Translations under genes and position numbers: made by a program | The notes under the pieces: generated by a model | The model's database searches: none | The model's input: only the letters and a program-made list of their open reading frames with translations | What the model was told of the DNA's origin: nothing | DNA from: DRVV01 sp038868255 | GTDB taxonomy: Archaea; Thermoproteota; Bathyarchaeia; Bathyarchaeales; Bathycorpusculaceae | Reading direction: 5' to 3' | DNA: 64,000 nucleotides | Assembly: GCA_038868255.1 (NCBI GenBank) | Contig: JAWCTJ010000002.1 | Span: 1-64,000, forward strand | Shown: positions 1 through 8,334 of the stretch, piece after piece | Position numbering within the stretch: the stretch's first letter is position 1 | Layout of the letters: every line of letters starts with the position of its first letter

Positions 1-475
1 CTGGGGGATGACGCTTGAGGAGGCACTGCTGGCCTTTGCAAGGCGCGTGGATACACTTCTCGTACGCAGGGTTGTTCCACTAATAGTTGAGGCTAACCGC
101 TCCGGAGGCTACGTGGAGAGGGTTTTCGAGCCTCTCGGAAAATTCATTCAGTCAACGCTTATGCTTCAGAAGGAACGCCGCAACAGAACAAGGCCATACA
201 TAGCAATAATCTACGTGGCCTTCTTCGTCTTCATATTCACAATAGTCATGCTTTTCAAGTCCTTTTTCGTGGACATAGAAGGGGCCTCAATTCTGGGCGC
301 AGCGGTTATGACGCCTGAAGAGATGAAGCGGCTAATGTTCCACATGACCACGATACAAGCATTTTTCAGCGGACTTGTAGCTGGTAAAATGGGTGAGGGA
401 ATCATAAGCGCCGGGCTGAAGCATAGCCTAGTGCTCATGTTCTGCGGCTATCTAGCCATAAAATTCTTTCTATAA
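1..475 (+). CDS. Type IV pilus assembly membrane protein, TadC/FlaJ family (C-terminal part)
   Basis: The reading frame is open to the left edge of the window, so only the C-terminal ~158 residues are present; the ATG at 8 is an internal Met. The visible part is a T2SSF-type domain: a soluble helical stretch containing the family-typical EANRSGG turn, followed by hydrophobic helices near IAIIYVAFFVFIFTIVML and at the extreme C-terminus. TadC/FlaJ proteins form the inner-membrane platform on which the secretion ATPase drives pilin or archaellin assembly. Two pilin-like genes follow at once on the same strand, which supports an adhesion-pilus (Aap-like) role rather than an archaellum, although the ATPase gene lies outside the window. 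Confidence 0.85.
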   Translation, partial: WGMTLEEALLAFARRVDTLLVRRVVPLIVEANRSGGYVERVFEPLGKFIQSTLMLQKERRNRTRPYIAIIYVAFFVFIFTIVMLFKSFFVDIEGASILGAAVMTPEEMKRLMFHMTTIQAFFSGLVAGKMGEGIISAGLKHSLVLMFCGYLAIKFFL

Positions 476-491
476 TGGAGGGCCAGCACAT

Positions 492-926
492 ATGAACCAT
501 ACTCTAAGGTTTTACCGTGACAAACGCGCCATAACCCCTGTGCTGAGCAATCTTCTGCTTACGGTTGTTGCCGTAGCCGCAATGTCCATCGCCGCGACAG
601 CAACATACATGATAACCACAAACCTGCGGGAAACCATGGGCGAACGCCTGATCATAGAAGATGTATGGTTCAAAAATGAGGCAGGTAATTCCATAATATG
701 CGTATACATACGCAACACGGGAAAGTCCACAATACAAATATCAGATGTCTACATAAACAGCGCCCGCGTAAACCGCATAAACCTTTCACCCCGAATGCTC
801 GAGCTTAATGATGGGGAGCATGGATGGCTAAACATAACCTATTCATGGGAGCAGAGGAGGGTCTACAAAATTGAAATAGTGACTAAGAGGGGGACGAAAG
901 TTGGAGACTATTACAAAGCGCCATAA
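492..926 (+). CDS. Archaeal type IV pilin-like protein
   Basis: 144 residues. The N-terminus has a charged stretch (FYRDKRA) followed by ITPVLSNLLLTVVAVAA, the form of archaeal class III signal peptides cut by the prepilin peptidase in front of a hydrophobic assembly helix; this matches the Pilin_N type of archaeal pilins. The rest is a small beta-rich head with N-x-[ST] sequons. It begins 16 bp after the TadC-like gene and its end overlaps the next pilin-like gene. Known for the family: the hydrophobic helix packs into the pilus core. Inferred: a pilus or pseudopilus subunit. Confidence 0.85.
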   Translation: MNHTLRFYRDKRAITPVLSNLLLTVVAVAAMSIAATATYMITTNLRETMGERLIIEDVWFKNEAGNSIICVYIRNTGKSTIQISDVYINSARVNRINLSPRMLELNDGEHGWLNITYSWEQRRVYKIEIVTKRGTKVGDYYKAP

Positions 927-2940
927 AAGTTTCATATATGATGGCATGGGCGTAAGCAACGCCCTAGTAGTACTTCTGAGTCTAATCCTAATCACCATAA
1001 TAGTTGCAAATGTGGTGATATGGGGCTATCAGATGAATCAGCTTGACTGGGAAAAAGAACAAGAAAACCTCAGAGTGCTTAATGTAGAACGCAATAACTC
1101 AGTGCTCGGAGCTAGTAGTCTACTTGTCTTGAACGGCGACCAAATAAGCGGAATTATAAATGATACATGGGAAGTCGATGATTTTTACATATCTTTTGCG
1201 GAAAAGAAATTGACAGGGGAAAGTGCAAGTGTCAACTATTATCCAAGCAGCAGCTCCACTCAGGGCGGTACCCAACATATCTCAGGGTCAATAAAAAGCT
1301 TATACATGATTGGTGATGAGGATTACATGCGATTTCAAAGTTATGACTCTTACAATTATGTTTATTCCCAAATAACTTTTGTTTCTAGTGGAACAGGGAG
1401 CGGCGCTACTCAGGGGCAATTAACGCCATCATATCCGCCGAATTTACAGGCGGGTGATTTAATTCTTCTTCAGATAGTTGTTTGGGATAGTGCAATCAGT
1501 ATTTCTACGCCAATTGGTTTTACGCATTTGTATACAGATAAAAATGAAACGAATTCTTGGCAACAATGGATCTTCTATAAAAATGCAACAGGCTTTGAAA
1601 GTGGAACTGTCACCATAACCATCGGAGGTAATGCTCTAAAAATGGCTAGGATGTATGCTTTTCGTAATGTTGATATATGCATAAGTGAGGGTAAAAATTT
1701 CAAGAGTGGGCAAAGTACACGAGTTTATGCACCATCAGTGACTACATCAGGACCTAAACGTTTAGCTATTGCGTTTGTTTCCATAAAAGATGATGTTGCT
1801 GTAAGTAGTTTTACTGGCGAAACTGGAGGAGATTGGATCGAACAAACTGAAGAATATCGTTTTAAATCTGGGAATGACAGAGGTTGTTTGCAATTGCAAA
1901 GCGCCGCCTTGGAAAATATGGGGGAGATAACTGGCGGGTATTTCGACATTACCGCTCAAAAAGCCCCTGCTTGGGGGGTTAGTGCCTTCGCATTGGTGCC
2001 TAAAAGAGTTTTGGCTTCAGTTCAGCTTGTGGAAGTGCTGTTTAATGGCACGTGCGATAATGCAGCAGATTTGTCAAGTCTAACTTTGACAGTGTGCAGT
2101 AGATCAAATGTTACGGGAGTAATTGAAAAACTTCAGTTATATAATTACCGATCGGGAGCGTACTCCACATCTGGACAAGGCTACTGCGAATATATAGCGG
2201 GGAAAGATGACGAAAATGTAAGTTTAAGCATTACTATTAATCCTGCGTATTTCATTGATGCTGAAACAGGTGAATGGAGCTTAAAAATTAGCGCATTAGC
2301 TTCGATCGCGGAGCCTTTTGAGTTTTGGGTAGACTATATCGAATTAAAGGCTGAATCACAAAGCGTGGGTGAAACCTATGGTCTATCCTTAATTGGGAAT
2401 TTCCCTATGAACTTGACCGCGTTTCCTCTCAGCGAAGTATTCTCAATCGAGATCCATCTTAGATTTAGGGCAAGCGACGGGGGTGAATACTGGCTTTTGA
2501 AAGCCTATGACTGGTTAGGTCAGAACTACACTGAGATAGGCAGTCTTTCTCCAGCGTTGTCTTTCCGGTATTACATTTTAAGCTTGGGAAACAACTGGCA
2601 AAGGTACGTTAACCCTGCTAATGGCACTATAAGACTTCTCTTTTCCGATGAAGCTTTAGACCGCACTCCTACAATAATTGATATAGACTTGTTCACAGTC
2701 AAAGTGATTCTTAAAAACGGCGCCATTTTTACATTTCAAAACGAAGGTGCATCTGTAACCCGCATAGTGGCTATATGGGTTAATAATATAACACATCATA
2801 ATCGTTATGACATTGACATCTTTGTAAACCTTGGAGAAATCTTCATCCATCCTTGTGGTGAGATTAATCTGCCTGATGGTGATTTCATTGTTAAAGTTGT
2901 CACGGAAAGAGGAAATGTGGTTGTATTCGCCAGTAGATAA
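901..2940 (+). CDS. Large pilin-like surface protein (possible tip adhesin)
   Basis: 679 residues from a TTG at 901, overlapping the previous gene by 26 bp; an in-frame ATG at 946 (MGVSNALVV) is an alternative start that would leave almost no leader. Residues ~17-42 form a single hydrophobic helix of pilin type (GVSNALVVLLSLILITIIVA). The rest is a long extracellular part rich in Ser, Thr, Asn and Gly with many N-x-[ST] sequons, at least three beta-rich segments and no C-terminal anchor. The central part (~1200-2900) looks richer in A+T and uses more AT-ending codons than the genes around it, which may mean relaxed selection or acquisition. Five times the size of its neighbour pilin, it could be a minor pilin carrying an adhesin. 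No domain was named with confidence. Confidence 0.7.
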   Translation: METITKRHKSFIYDGMGVSNALVVLLSLILITIIVANVVIWGYQMNQLDWEKEQENLRVLNVERNNSVLGASSLLVLNGDQISGIINDTWEVDDFYISFAEKKLTGESASVNYYPSSSSTQGGTQHISGSIKSLYMIGDEDYMRFQSYDSYNYVYSQITFVSSGTGSGATQGQLTPSYPPNLQAGDLILLQIVVWDSAISISTPIGFTHLYTDKNETNSWQQWIFYKNATGFESGTVTITIGGNALKMARMYAFRNVDICISEGKNFKSGQSTRVYAPSVTTSGPKRLAIAFVSIKDDVAVSSFTGETGGDWIEQTEEYRFKSGNDRGCLQLQSAALENMGEITGGYFDITAQKAPAWGVSAFALVPKRVLASVQLVEVLFNGTCDNAADLSSLTLTVCSRSNVTGVIEKLQLYNYRSGAYSTSGQGYCEYIAGKDDENVSLSITINPAYFIDAETGEWSLKISALASIAEPFEFWVDYIELKAESQSVGETYGLSLIGNFPMNLTAFPLSEVFSIEIHLRFRASDGGEYWLLKAYDWLGQNYTEIGSLSPALSFRYYILSLGNNWQRYVNPANGTIRLLFSDEALDRTPTIIDIDLFTVKVILKNGAIFTFQNEGASVTRIVAIWVNNITHHNRYDIDIFVNLGEIFIHPCGEINLPDGDFIVKVVTERGNVVVFASR

Positions 2941-2952
2941 TAGGGTTCTGTT

Positions 2953-3939
2953 CTAAGGCACTGCTAGTTTTTCTTTTAGAACAGTTGTGATTTCCTTTGC
3001 ATCTTTTGCTTCTATTATGTTGATTTTGTAGAGCTCCGCCATTTTTTTCCCGTTCTCATTTAATTTAGGAATAGCTATTAGATAGGCAATATCGGGAGAG
3101 ACGTCGAAAACCTTAGCGAACAGTGCGATTATGGGTTGCTCTGGCACTAATCCTTCGGGGGATGTGGCTACATCCATAACCATCAAGCATTTCTTTTCAG
3201 CGCCCATAGTGGCCACAAGGTCGAACATATGGTTAGCGCCTGATCTGCCTCTCAGGAAGGCTGGTGCTTCAACTTCAAAACCTACCCCCTTCAAAAACTC
3301 TCTTATAGGCGCTACGAATATCCATCCTGCCTCTATCTCACCTCTAACTTCCTCGTTTAGGCTATAGGCGTAAACATCTTGTGTTTCACTGTCCTCGAAG
3401 GCGAACTTGGATTGGCAGTCTCTGCAGAAGTGTCTTGGAACGGGTATGTCAAAGCTTTTACCACATTCTTTGCATGTGCACCATATTCCTGCACGTCTAT
3501 AATCTAAGTCGAGATTTTTCAGTTCCATTCGGCACTTTGGGCAGATTAGCTTGTTTGCGACTCTGAAGTTTTCCTCTATACCTATGTATCCACACTTTAC
3601 ATGCTCTATTAGTGAGTCCTTTTTTATGTTGAAGGATCTGCAGTATGGGCAGCAGTAATGCGTAGAAACATTGTGGGAGCCGCAGTGGGGGCAGTATATA
3701 ACCTTATCATAAAGCCTCCTTTTTAGTATGCCCACCTCATAAAGCCTGTTTAAGAATTCCCCGACGCCGGAGGCTCCTTCAAGGATCTCTTCTACAACTG
3801 GGTACCTATAGCCTGCTTTAGGCTCGAAAACGGGTTGGAGTTCACCTATTTCCCCGCTTATGAACTTGCTTAAGAAGACAAGGTTTCTTCTATCCTTGTA
3901 GAGCTCTGCCCTCTCAGACTTGTCTGGTTTCCGCTGCAT
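2953..3939 (-). CDS. TackOD1-type zinc-ribbon protein with C-terminal nuclease-like domain
   Basis: 328 residues. Residues ~80-200 carry a run of CxxC pairs (CPHC, CPYC, CPKC, CKEC, CRDC) with an intervening LIEHVKCGYIG segment, the pattern of thaumarchaeal output domain 1 (TackOD1). In described proteins this domain often follows a response-regulator receiver; no receiver precedes it here. The C-terminal ~110 residues contain GANHMFDLV, then KKCLMVMDVA and a final NIIEA strand, resembling a restriction-endonuclease-like (PD-(D/E)XK) fold, although the catalytic residues are not certain. Convergent with the pilin operon and divergent from the small zinc-ribbon gene at 4097. Function unknown; DNA binding or a signalling output is inference. 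Confidence 0.72.
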   Translation of the reverse strand: MQRKPDKSERAELYKDRRNLVFLSKFISGEIGELQPVFEPKAGYRYPVVEEILEGASGVGEFLNRLYEVGILKRRLYDKVIYCPHCGSHNVSTHYCCPYCRSFNIKKDSLIEHVKCGYIGIEENFRVANKLICPKCRMELKNLDLDYRRAGIWCTCKECGKSFDIPVPRHFCRDCQSKFAFEDSETQDVYAYSLNEEVRGEIEAGWIFVAPIREFLKGVGFEVEAPAFLRGRSGANHMFDLVATMGAEKKCLMVMDVATSPEGLVPEQPIIALFAKVFDVSPDIAYLIAIPKLNENGKKMAELYKINIIEAKDAKEITTVLKEKLAVP

Positions 3940-3990
3940 TCTCTTCCCATGCCAACATTACACATAAGGTAGCTGCCAACATCTTAAGAG

Positions 3991-4023
3991 AGGCTATAAA
4001 CCCATTAATAAGCTTATATAAAT
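3991..4023. promoter_or_regulatory. Divergent TATA region
   Basis: The intergenic region has CTTATATAAAT at 4013-4023, a good archaeal TATA box for the plus-strand gene at 4097, and on the minus strand TTTATAG near 3995-4000 that could serve the TackOD1 gene. Both are weak single-site predictions. Confidence 0.4.
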
Positions 4024-4096
4024 ATGAATCTATATTAAAGACAGACTGGAAAAGCTTAATCCGTACCTTGAAACTTTCTGTGAATGGTGTCCGCTG

Positions 4097-4252
4097 GTGA
4101 GTCAAGGTTCAAAAAAGATCCTGCACTGCCCCAAATGCGGCTTTACATTTGACATATCCTATGGCAGAGTGTTCGCCTGCTCAGGTTGCCCCTCGACGGT
4201 ACACTGTGGATATGCCAAATGCCCGAAATGCCAACATGAGTTCCCGTTGTAG
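4097..4252 (+). CDS. Small zinc-ribbon protein (51 aa)
   Basis: A GTG-started frame encodes 51 residues with HCPKCGFTFDISYGR, CSGC, HC and KCPKCQHEF: three or four Cys pairs in a compact double zinc ribbon ending in FPL. The frame is open upstream back to 4028 without an ATG, so an unusual upstream start is possible, but GTG at 4097 fits the compact domain best. A TATA box lies ~75 bp upstream. It sits 138 bp before the endonuclease IV-like gene on the same strand. Similar tiny archaeal zinc ribbons are usually uncharacterised; a role in nucleic-acid binding is only a guess. Confidence 0.68.
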   Translation: MSQGSKKILHCPKCGFTFDISYGRVFACSGCPSTVHCGYAKCPKCQHEFPL

Positions 4253-4390
4253 CTTCACATTCATCTTGGATTTGCTGCGAGGTTATCCGCATAGTCTGAC
4301 AAACTTTATTGAAATCCACTTTAATTGTATTGGTATATACCCGAAAAAGTTATCGAAGCCTAAAATAAAGGAGTTACTTGAGGCTGTAGA

Positions 4391-5254
4391 ATGAATACTC
4401 GCCCAAGATTCGGCCCGGCAGGCATCCCCCCGCCTTTTAAGGTTATGAAAGCTTCCCTTACGGATGTTCCGAGGCTTCTTAGAGAGGAGGGGCTTGACGC
4501 CTTTGAATATCAGGCTGTACGCTGGGGTGAGAAACCCCAAATAAGGCGTGAGGATGCTGAAAAGTTAGGTTTAAAATCCAGGGAAAACGATGTGCTGCTA
4601 AGCATTCACGGTTCATATTTCATAAATCTCTGCGGAGAAAAGGAGACCGTCAAAGCCAGCAAAAACCGCTTAATTGCCTGCGCCACTGCAGCTCAATGGA
4701 TGGACGCCCAGCCTGTGGTTTTCCATGTGGGTTACTATGGTAAGCGCACTCCCAAACATGTTTTCGAGATATGCAAAGAAGCCCTGAAGGATGTTGTTGA
4801 AAGGATGCGAAGCCTAGGACTCGGCGGCATCAAGCTTGGACCTGAAACCATGGGTAAACTTTCACAGTTCGGCAGCCTTGATGAAATTCTGGCACTTTGT
4901 GAGCAAGTTGAGCAGGTCCAGCCGGTCATAGACTGGGCTCATCTGCACGCGAGAGATCATGGACGCTTCAAGACAGCTGATGACTTCCGCGATGTTATCG
5001 TGGAAATCGAAAACCGCCTGGGAGCAAGCGCCGTCAAGAATATGCATTGCCACTTTACCAAGATCGAGTTCACAGATAAGGGTGAGAAGCGTCATCACGT
5101 GCTGGACGAGAAAGACTATGGACCGGATTTCGAGCTCCTCGCCAGCGTCATAGCCGAGTTTAAACTAAACCCAGTAATCATAAGCGAAAGTCCAATACTG
5201 GATATCGATGCAATTAAAATGCGCGATATACTCGTGAAAAAGCTTCAAGGATAA
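4391..5254 (+). CDS. Endonuclease IV-like TIM-barrel protein (AP endonuclease 2 family)
   Basis: 287 residues with the ligand pattern of endonuclease IV's trinuclear zinc site: His in SIHGSY, His in VFHVGYY, Glu in KLGPETMG, Asp and His in VIDWAHLHA, His in NMHCHF, an Asp and His downstream in GEKRHH, and Glu in IISESP. All expected metal-binding positions appear kept, so an active phosphodiesterase on abasic-site DNA is likely, though related barrels include sugar isomerases. ATG at 4391 directly precedes a Pro/Gly-rich stretch (FGPAGIPP) typical of archaeal members. No clear promoter in front, so it may be co-transcribed with the small zinc-ribbon gene. Confidence 0.85.
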   Translation: MNTRPRFGPAGIPPPFKVMKASLTDVPRLLREEGLDAFEYQAVRWGEKPQIRREDAEKLGLKSRENDVLLSIHGSYFINLCGEKETVKASKNRLIACATAAQWMDAQPVVFHVGYYGKRTPKHVFEICKEALKDVVERMRSLGLGGIKLGPETMGKLSQFGSLDEILALCEQVEQVQPVIDWAHLHARDHGRFKTADDFRDVIVEIENRLGASAVKNMHCHFTKIEFTDKGEKRHHVLDEKDYGPDFELLASVIAEFKLNPVIISESPILDIDAIKMRDILVKKLQG

Positions 5255-5326
5255 TAACTTGGGCAGTCCACATCGAAGTATTGCGATAGGTTTTTCTATA
5301 TTGGCGGTCTGCTGATTATAGGTGCA

Positions 5327-6565
5327 GTGATTTTGGTTCAGCTTAAGGGTTTCAAAAAACTTGTCCCAGTTGAAACAGCCCTGGAAATGCTTTTTGATAA
5401 TTTGACGTTTAAATCGCCTGAAACCGAGAATGTTTCCATCTACGATGCACTTAACAAGGTTTTAGCCTTAGACGTAAAGGCTGATGAGGACCTCCCGGGA
5501 TTCGACCGCTCAGCAGTTGATGGATACGCCGTCAGAGCCAAAGACACTCTGGGGGCTACTCAGTTCAAGCCAAAGATCCTTAAACTAACGTTAGAAGATG
5601 AGCTCAGAGAAGGCGAGGCTAAGGAGGTTTGGACTGGAAACCCATTGCCAAATGGCGCAGACGCCGTTGTTATGCTTGAAAATGTAAAGCGCTTAAATGG
5701 GCAAATAGAAGTTTGGGCCCCTGTTACGCCTGGAGAGAATGTTTCAAAGCGTGGCGAGGACGTAGCACGCGGACAAGTGGCCGTAAAGGCTCATACGAGG
5801 CTGAAGCCCTATCATTTGGGCATTATAGCCGCCCTCGGTATAAACAAAGTGCCTGTTTTCAGAACACCAAAAGTTGCGGTGTTGGCCACCGGGAACGAGC
5901 TTGTAGAGCCCGGCCAGAAACCCTCCGCCGGACAAGTCGTTGAAGTTAACAGGCTCATTTTGTCAATGATGTGTCGAGAGCTTGGCGCTGAACCTGTAGA
6001 TTTAGGGATTGCAAGGGACGATATAGAAGAGATCTCTCATAAAATAAAGATCGGACTTGATATAGCTGATGTGGTTTTAACCACTGGAGGGACAAGTGTA
6101 GGTGCTCTGGACCTGGTTCCATCAGCTGTGGACAGAATTGGAAAGCCGGGTGTGATAGTTCACGGTGTCGCCATGCGTCCAGCGATGCCCACAGCCTTAG
6201 CAGTTGTACAGAATAAGCCAATCGTGATTCTTTCAGGAAATCCCGTGGCCGCCATCTTCGGGTTCGAGGTCTTCGCCAGACCTTTAATTCTCAAAATAAT
6301 GGGCTTAGAACATGAGCCGAGACCGATCGTTACTGCTAAACTGACTAGGAAGGTTTCCACGGCTCTTGGAAGAAAGACATTCGTTCGCGTGCGAGTGTTT
6401 CAGCAGAATGGTGAAATTCTAGCTGAACCAATAAGCTCCAGAGGCTCAGGTATAATATCCACCATGGTTAAGGCTAATGGCTACGTAGTGGCTCCAGAAA
6501 ACCGCGAGGGACTACTTGAGGGTGAGGCTGTTCAAGTACATCTATTCAACGCTTTCGAGGTGTAA
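5327..6565 (+). CDS. moeA: Molybdopterin molybdenumtransferase MoeA (first copy)
   Basis: 412 residues, the usual length of a stand-alone MoeA. The N-terminal domain has PGFDRSAVDGYAVRA; the central MoaB/Mog-like domain has LATGNEL, then TTGGTSVG and ILSGNPVAA; a beta-barrel C-terminal domain follows. MoeA inserts molybdate or tungstate into molybdopterin after adenylylation. The first plausible start is the GTG at 5327; a TTG lies two codons later. It is followed after 6 bp by a second MoeA, so the two are surely co-transcribed. Archaea often have two paralogues, which may differ in metal preference; nothing here shows which is which. Confidence 0.92.
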   Translation: MILVQLKGFKKLVPVETALEMLFDNLTFKSPETENVSIYDALNKVLALDVKADEDLPGFDRSAVDGYAVRAKDTLGATQFKPKILKLTLEDELREGEAKEVWTGNPLPNGADAVVMLENVKRLNGQIEVWAPVTPGENVSKRGEDVARGQVAVKAHTRLKPYHLGIIAALGINKVPVFRTPKVAVLATGNELVEPGQKPSAGQVVEVNRLILSMMCRELGAEPVDLGIARDDIEEISHKIKIGLDIADVVLTTGGTSVGALDLVPSAVDRIGKPGVIVHGVAMRPAMPTALAVVQNKPIVILSGNPVAAIFGFEVFARPLILKIMGLEHEPRPIVTAKLTRKVSTALGRKTFVRVRVFQQNGEILAEPISSRGSGIISTMVKANGYVVAPENREGLLEGEAVQVHLFNAFEV

Positions 6566-6571
6566 ACGCTG

Positions 6572-7810
6572 ATGTTTAGAGGTCTCGTGACAATAGAAGA
6601 GGCTAAGATGATTATAAACCAAAACTTTAGAGCTGAACCCCTCGGCGTTGAGGAAGTGCGACTTTTGGAAGCTTTTAATCGTGTTTTAGCGGAGGACGTA
6701 GTTGCTCCATTGGATATTCCGCCGTTTAATCGTTCTACAGTGGACGGTTATGCTGTTAGATCCGAAGACACGTACGGGGCTGAGGAAAATAAGCCGGTAA
6801 GGCTTAAGTTCATAGGGTTGGTGAACGTGGGCGAAATGCCGATGACTTCTGTGAAGCCGGGAACGGCTATGGAGATAATGACGGGCGCTCCGATGCCTGA
6901 AGGAGCAGACGCCGTTGTGATGGCTGAGGAAGCTGAACGTAAAGGTGAAGAGGTATACATCTACAACGCAGTGGCTAAGGATGAAAATGTCATGAAAGCT
7001 GGATCTGACATAAAAAGAGGTGAGGCTGTCCTGTTTGCTGGACAGTTGCTTGGTGCCAGGGAGATTGGGGGTCTAGCTGCGATCGGTCTGGATAGAGTTA
7101 AGGTTTACCGGATGCCGGTTGTGGCAGTTTTATCTACAGGCGCCGAGGTAACGGAACCCGGAAAGCCTCTGTCGCCGGCCAAAATCTATGATATTAACGC
7201 TTACAGCCTAAGCGCGGCAGTAACGGAGTGCGGAGGCAAGCCTTTCTACTTAGGCGTCTATCAAGATGACCCTTCAGAGATTGAGAATGCCCTTAAAAAA
7301 GCCCTGGAAACGGCTGATGTGGTCTTAACTTCTGGAGGCGTTTCAGTAGGGCCCAAAGATGTTCTGCCTAAAACCCTCAGTTTGCTTGGGAAGCCCGGAC
7401 TGATCATATGTGGCATAGCTACAAAGCCTGGAAAACCCACATCAGTGGCTTCTGTAAATGGTAAACCAGTTTTTTCACTTCCAGGGCACCCTACTTCCGC
7501 CCTTCTAATATTCAACCTGCTGGTTCGCCCATTCATCGAGCGCTTGGCAGGTCGAAACCCAACCGAAAGCCCAAAGGTGAAAGCCAGGGCATCCACAAGA
7601 ATGTTCTCCGCCAAAGGACGAAGAACCTATGTAACCGTTAAACTCAAAAGAGATGAGTCAGGCAGACTTTGGGCTGAACCAGTCTCCACGGGTCAGTCAG
7701 GGGCCATAACAACGCTCCTAAGGGCTGACGGATATGTGGAAATTCCGGAGAACCAACAGTTTATTGATGCCGGTGAGGAGATTCAAGTAAGTTTATTTGC
7801 AAGAACCTAA
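6572..7810 (+). CDS. moeA: Molybdopterin molybdenumtransferase MoeA (second copy)
   Basis: 412 residues with the same three-domain plan: PPFNRSTVDGYAVRSED near residue 50, LSTGAEV near 188, TSGGVSVGPKD near 250 and SLPGHPTSAL near 305. It differs from the upstream copy through most of its length, so this is an old duplication, not a recent tandem repeat. The PGHP motif matches canonical MoeA better than the SGNP of the first copy, which makes this the better candidate for the housekeeping enzyme. Six bp separate the two genes. Confidence 0.92.
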   Translation: MFRGLVTIEEAKMIINQNFRAEPLGVEEVRLLEAFNRVLAEDVVAPLDIPPFNRSTVDGYAVRSEDTYGAEENKPVRLKFIGLVNVGEMPMTSVKPGTAMEIMTGAPMPEGADAVVMAEEAERKGEEVYIYNAVAKDENVMKAGSDIKRGEAVLFAGQLLGAREIGGLAAIGLDRVKVYRMPVVAVLSTGAEVTEPGKPLSPAKIYDINAYSLSAAVTECGGKPFYLGVYQDDPSEIENALKKALETADVVLTSGGVSVGPKDVLPKTLSLLGKPGLIICGIATKPGKPTSVASVNGKPVFSLPGHPTSALLIFNLLVRPFIERLAGRNPTESPKVKARASTRMFSAKGRRTYVTVKLKRDESGRLWAEPVSTGQSGAITTLLRADGYVEIPENQQFIDAGEEIQVSLFART

Positions 7811-7811
7811 A

Positions 7812-8168
7812 TTACTCGGTGAAAATTCTTCTCTTCGAGATTGTGTAGCCCGTGAAAACCCATATAAGAATCAGATAAACAGCCGCCACAATGGCTAATG
7901 CAATATCAACGCTTATCCCATAATAGAACATAGCAACCGAGAAAGCTGTGGATGTAAAGAAGAGGATCGCTGCAAACCATACGAACAAGCCCAACTTTCT
8001 GAGTAGGCAGAAAGCCGTGAGTAGACTGAGTGCTCCAATAATGGCCATGTGAATCATTCTAGTGTCAAGGGATAAAACAGCTAAGCATACTAATCCGCTA
8101 ACCAGGTAGAAACATATCGCCGCAATTCTTCCCAGACCTTTAACCTTAAGTTCTTCCATAAAGCCCAT
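7812..8168 (-). CDS. Small four-helix membrane protein, unknown function
   Basis: 118 residues, almost all in four hydrophobic segments (ICFYLVSGLVCLAVL, MAIIGALSLLTAFCLL, VWFAAILFFTSTAFSVAMF, IALAIVAAVYLILIWVF), with a Lys/Arg-rich tail (SKRRIFTE) probably in the cytoplasm. Its stop lies one base beyond the stop of the convergent second moeA. No family recognised. The ATG at 8168 is preceded by GGGGGC-rich sequence and a second in-frame ATG lies three codons in. Confidence 0.65.
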   Translation of the reverse strand: MGFMEELKVKGLGRIAAICFYLVSGLVCLAVLSLDTRMIHMAIIGALSLLTAFCLLRKLGLFVWFAAILFFTSTAFSVAMFYYGISVDIALAIVAAVYLILIWVFTGYTISKRRIFTE

Positions 8169-8334
8169 CTCAGCCCCCTAGTTCCAAATTTAGTGCATAT
8201 TAATGTTGTTGAGTTAATAAATTATGCTGTGAAACAGTAATGCTTTTCCTATACGTTGTCATGTCAGGCTGACACGCCAAGCGAAAAGGTTTAGAATCCG
8301 CCCGGTCAAATAGGCATGCACGGCAAAACGTGGG

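Noticed and set aside
4149..4394. 81-codon open frame between the small zinc-ribbon gene and the endonuclease IV-like gene
   Set aside because: Its first half overlaps the zinc-ribbon gene in another frame; only its last 20 codons look protein-like (PKKLSKPKIKELLEAVE) and no good start precedes them.
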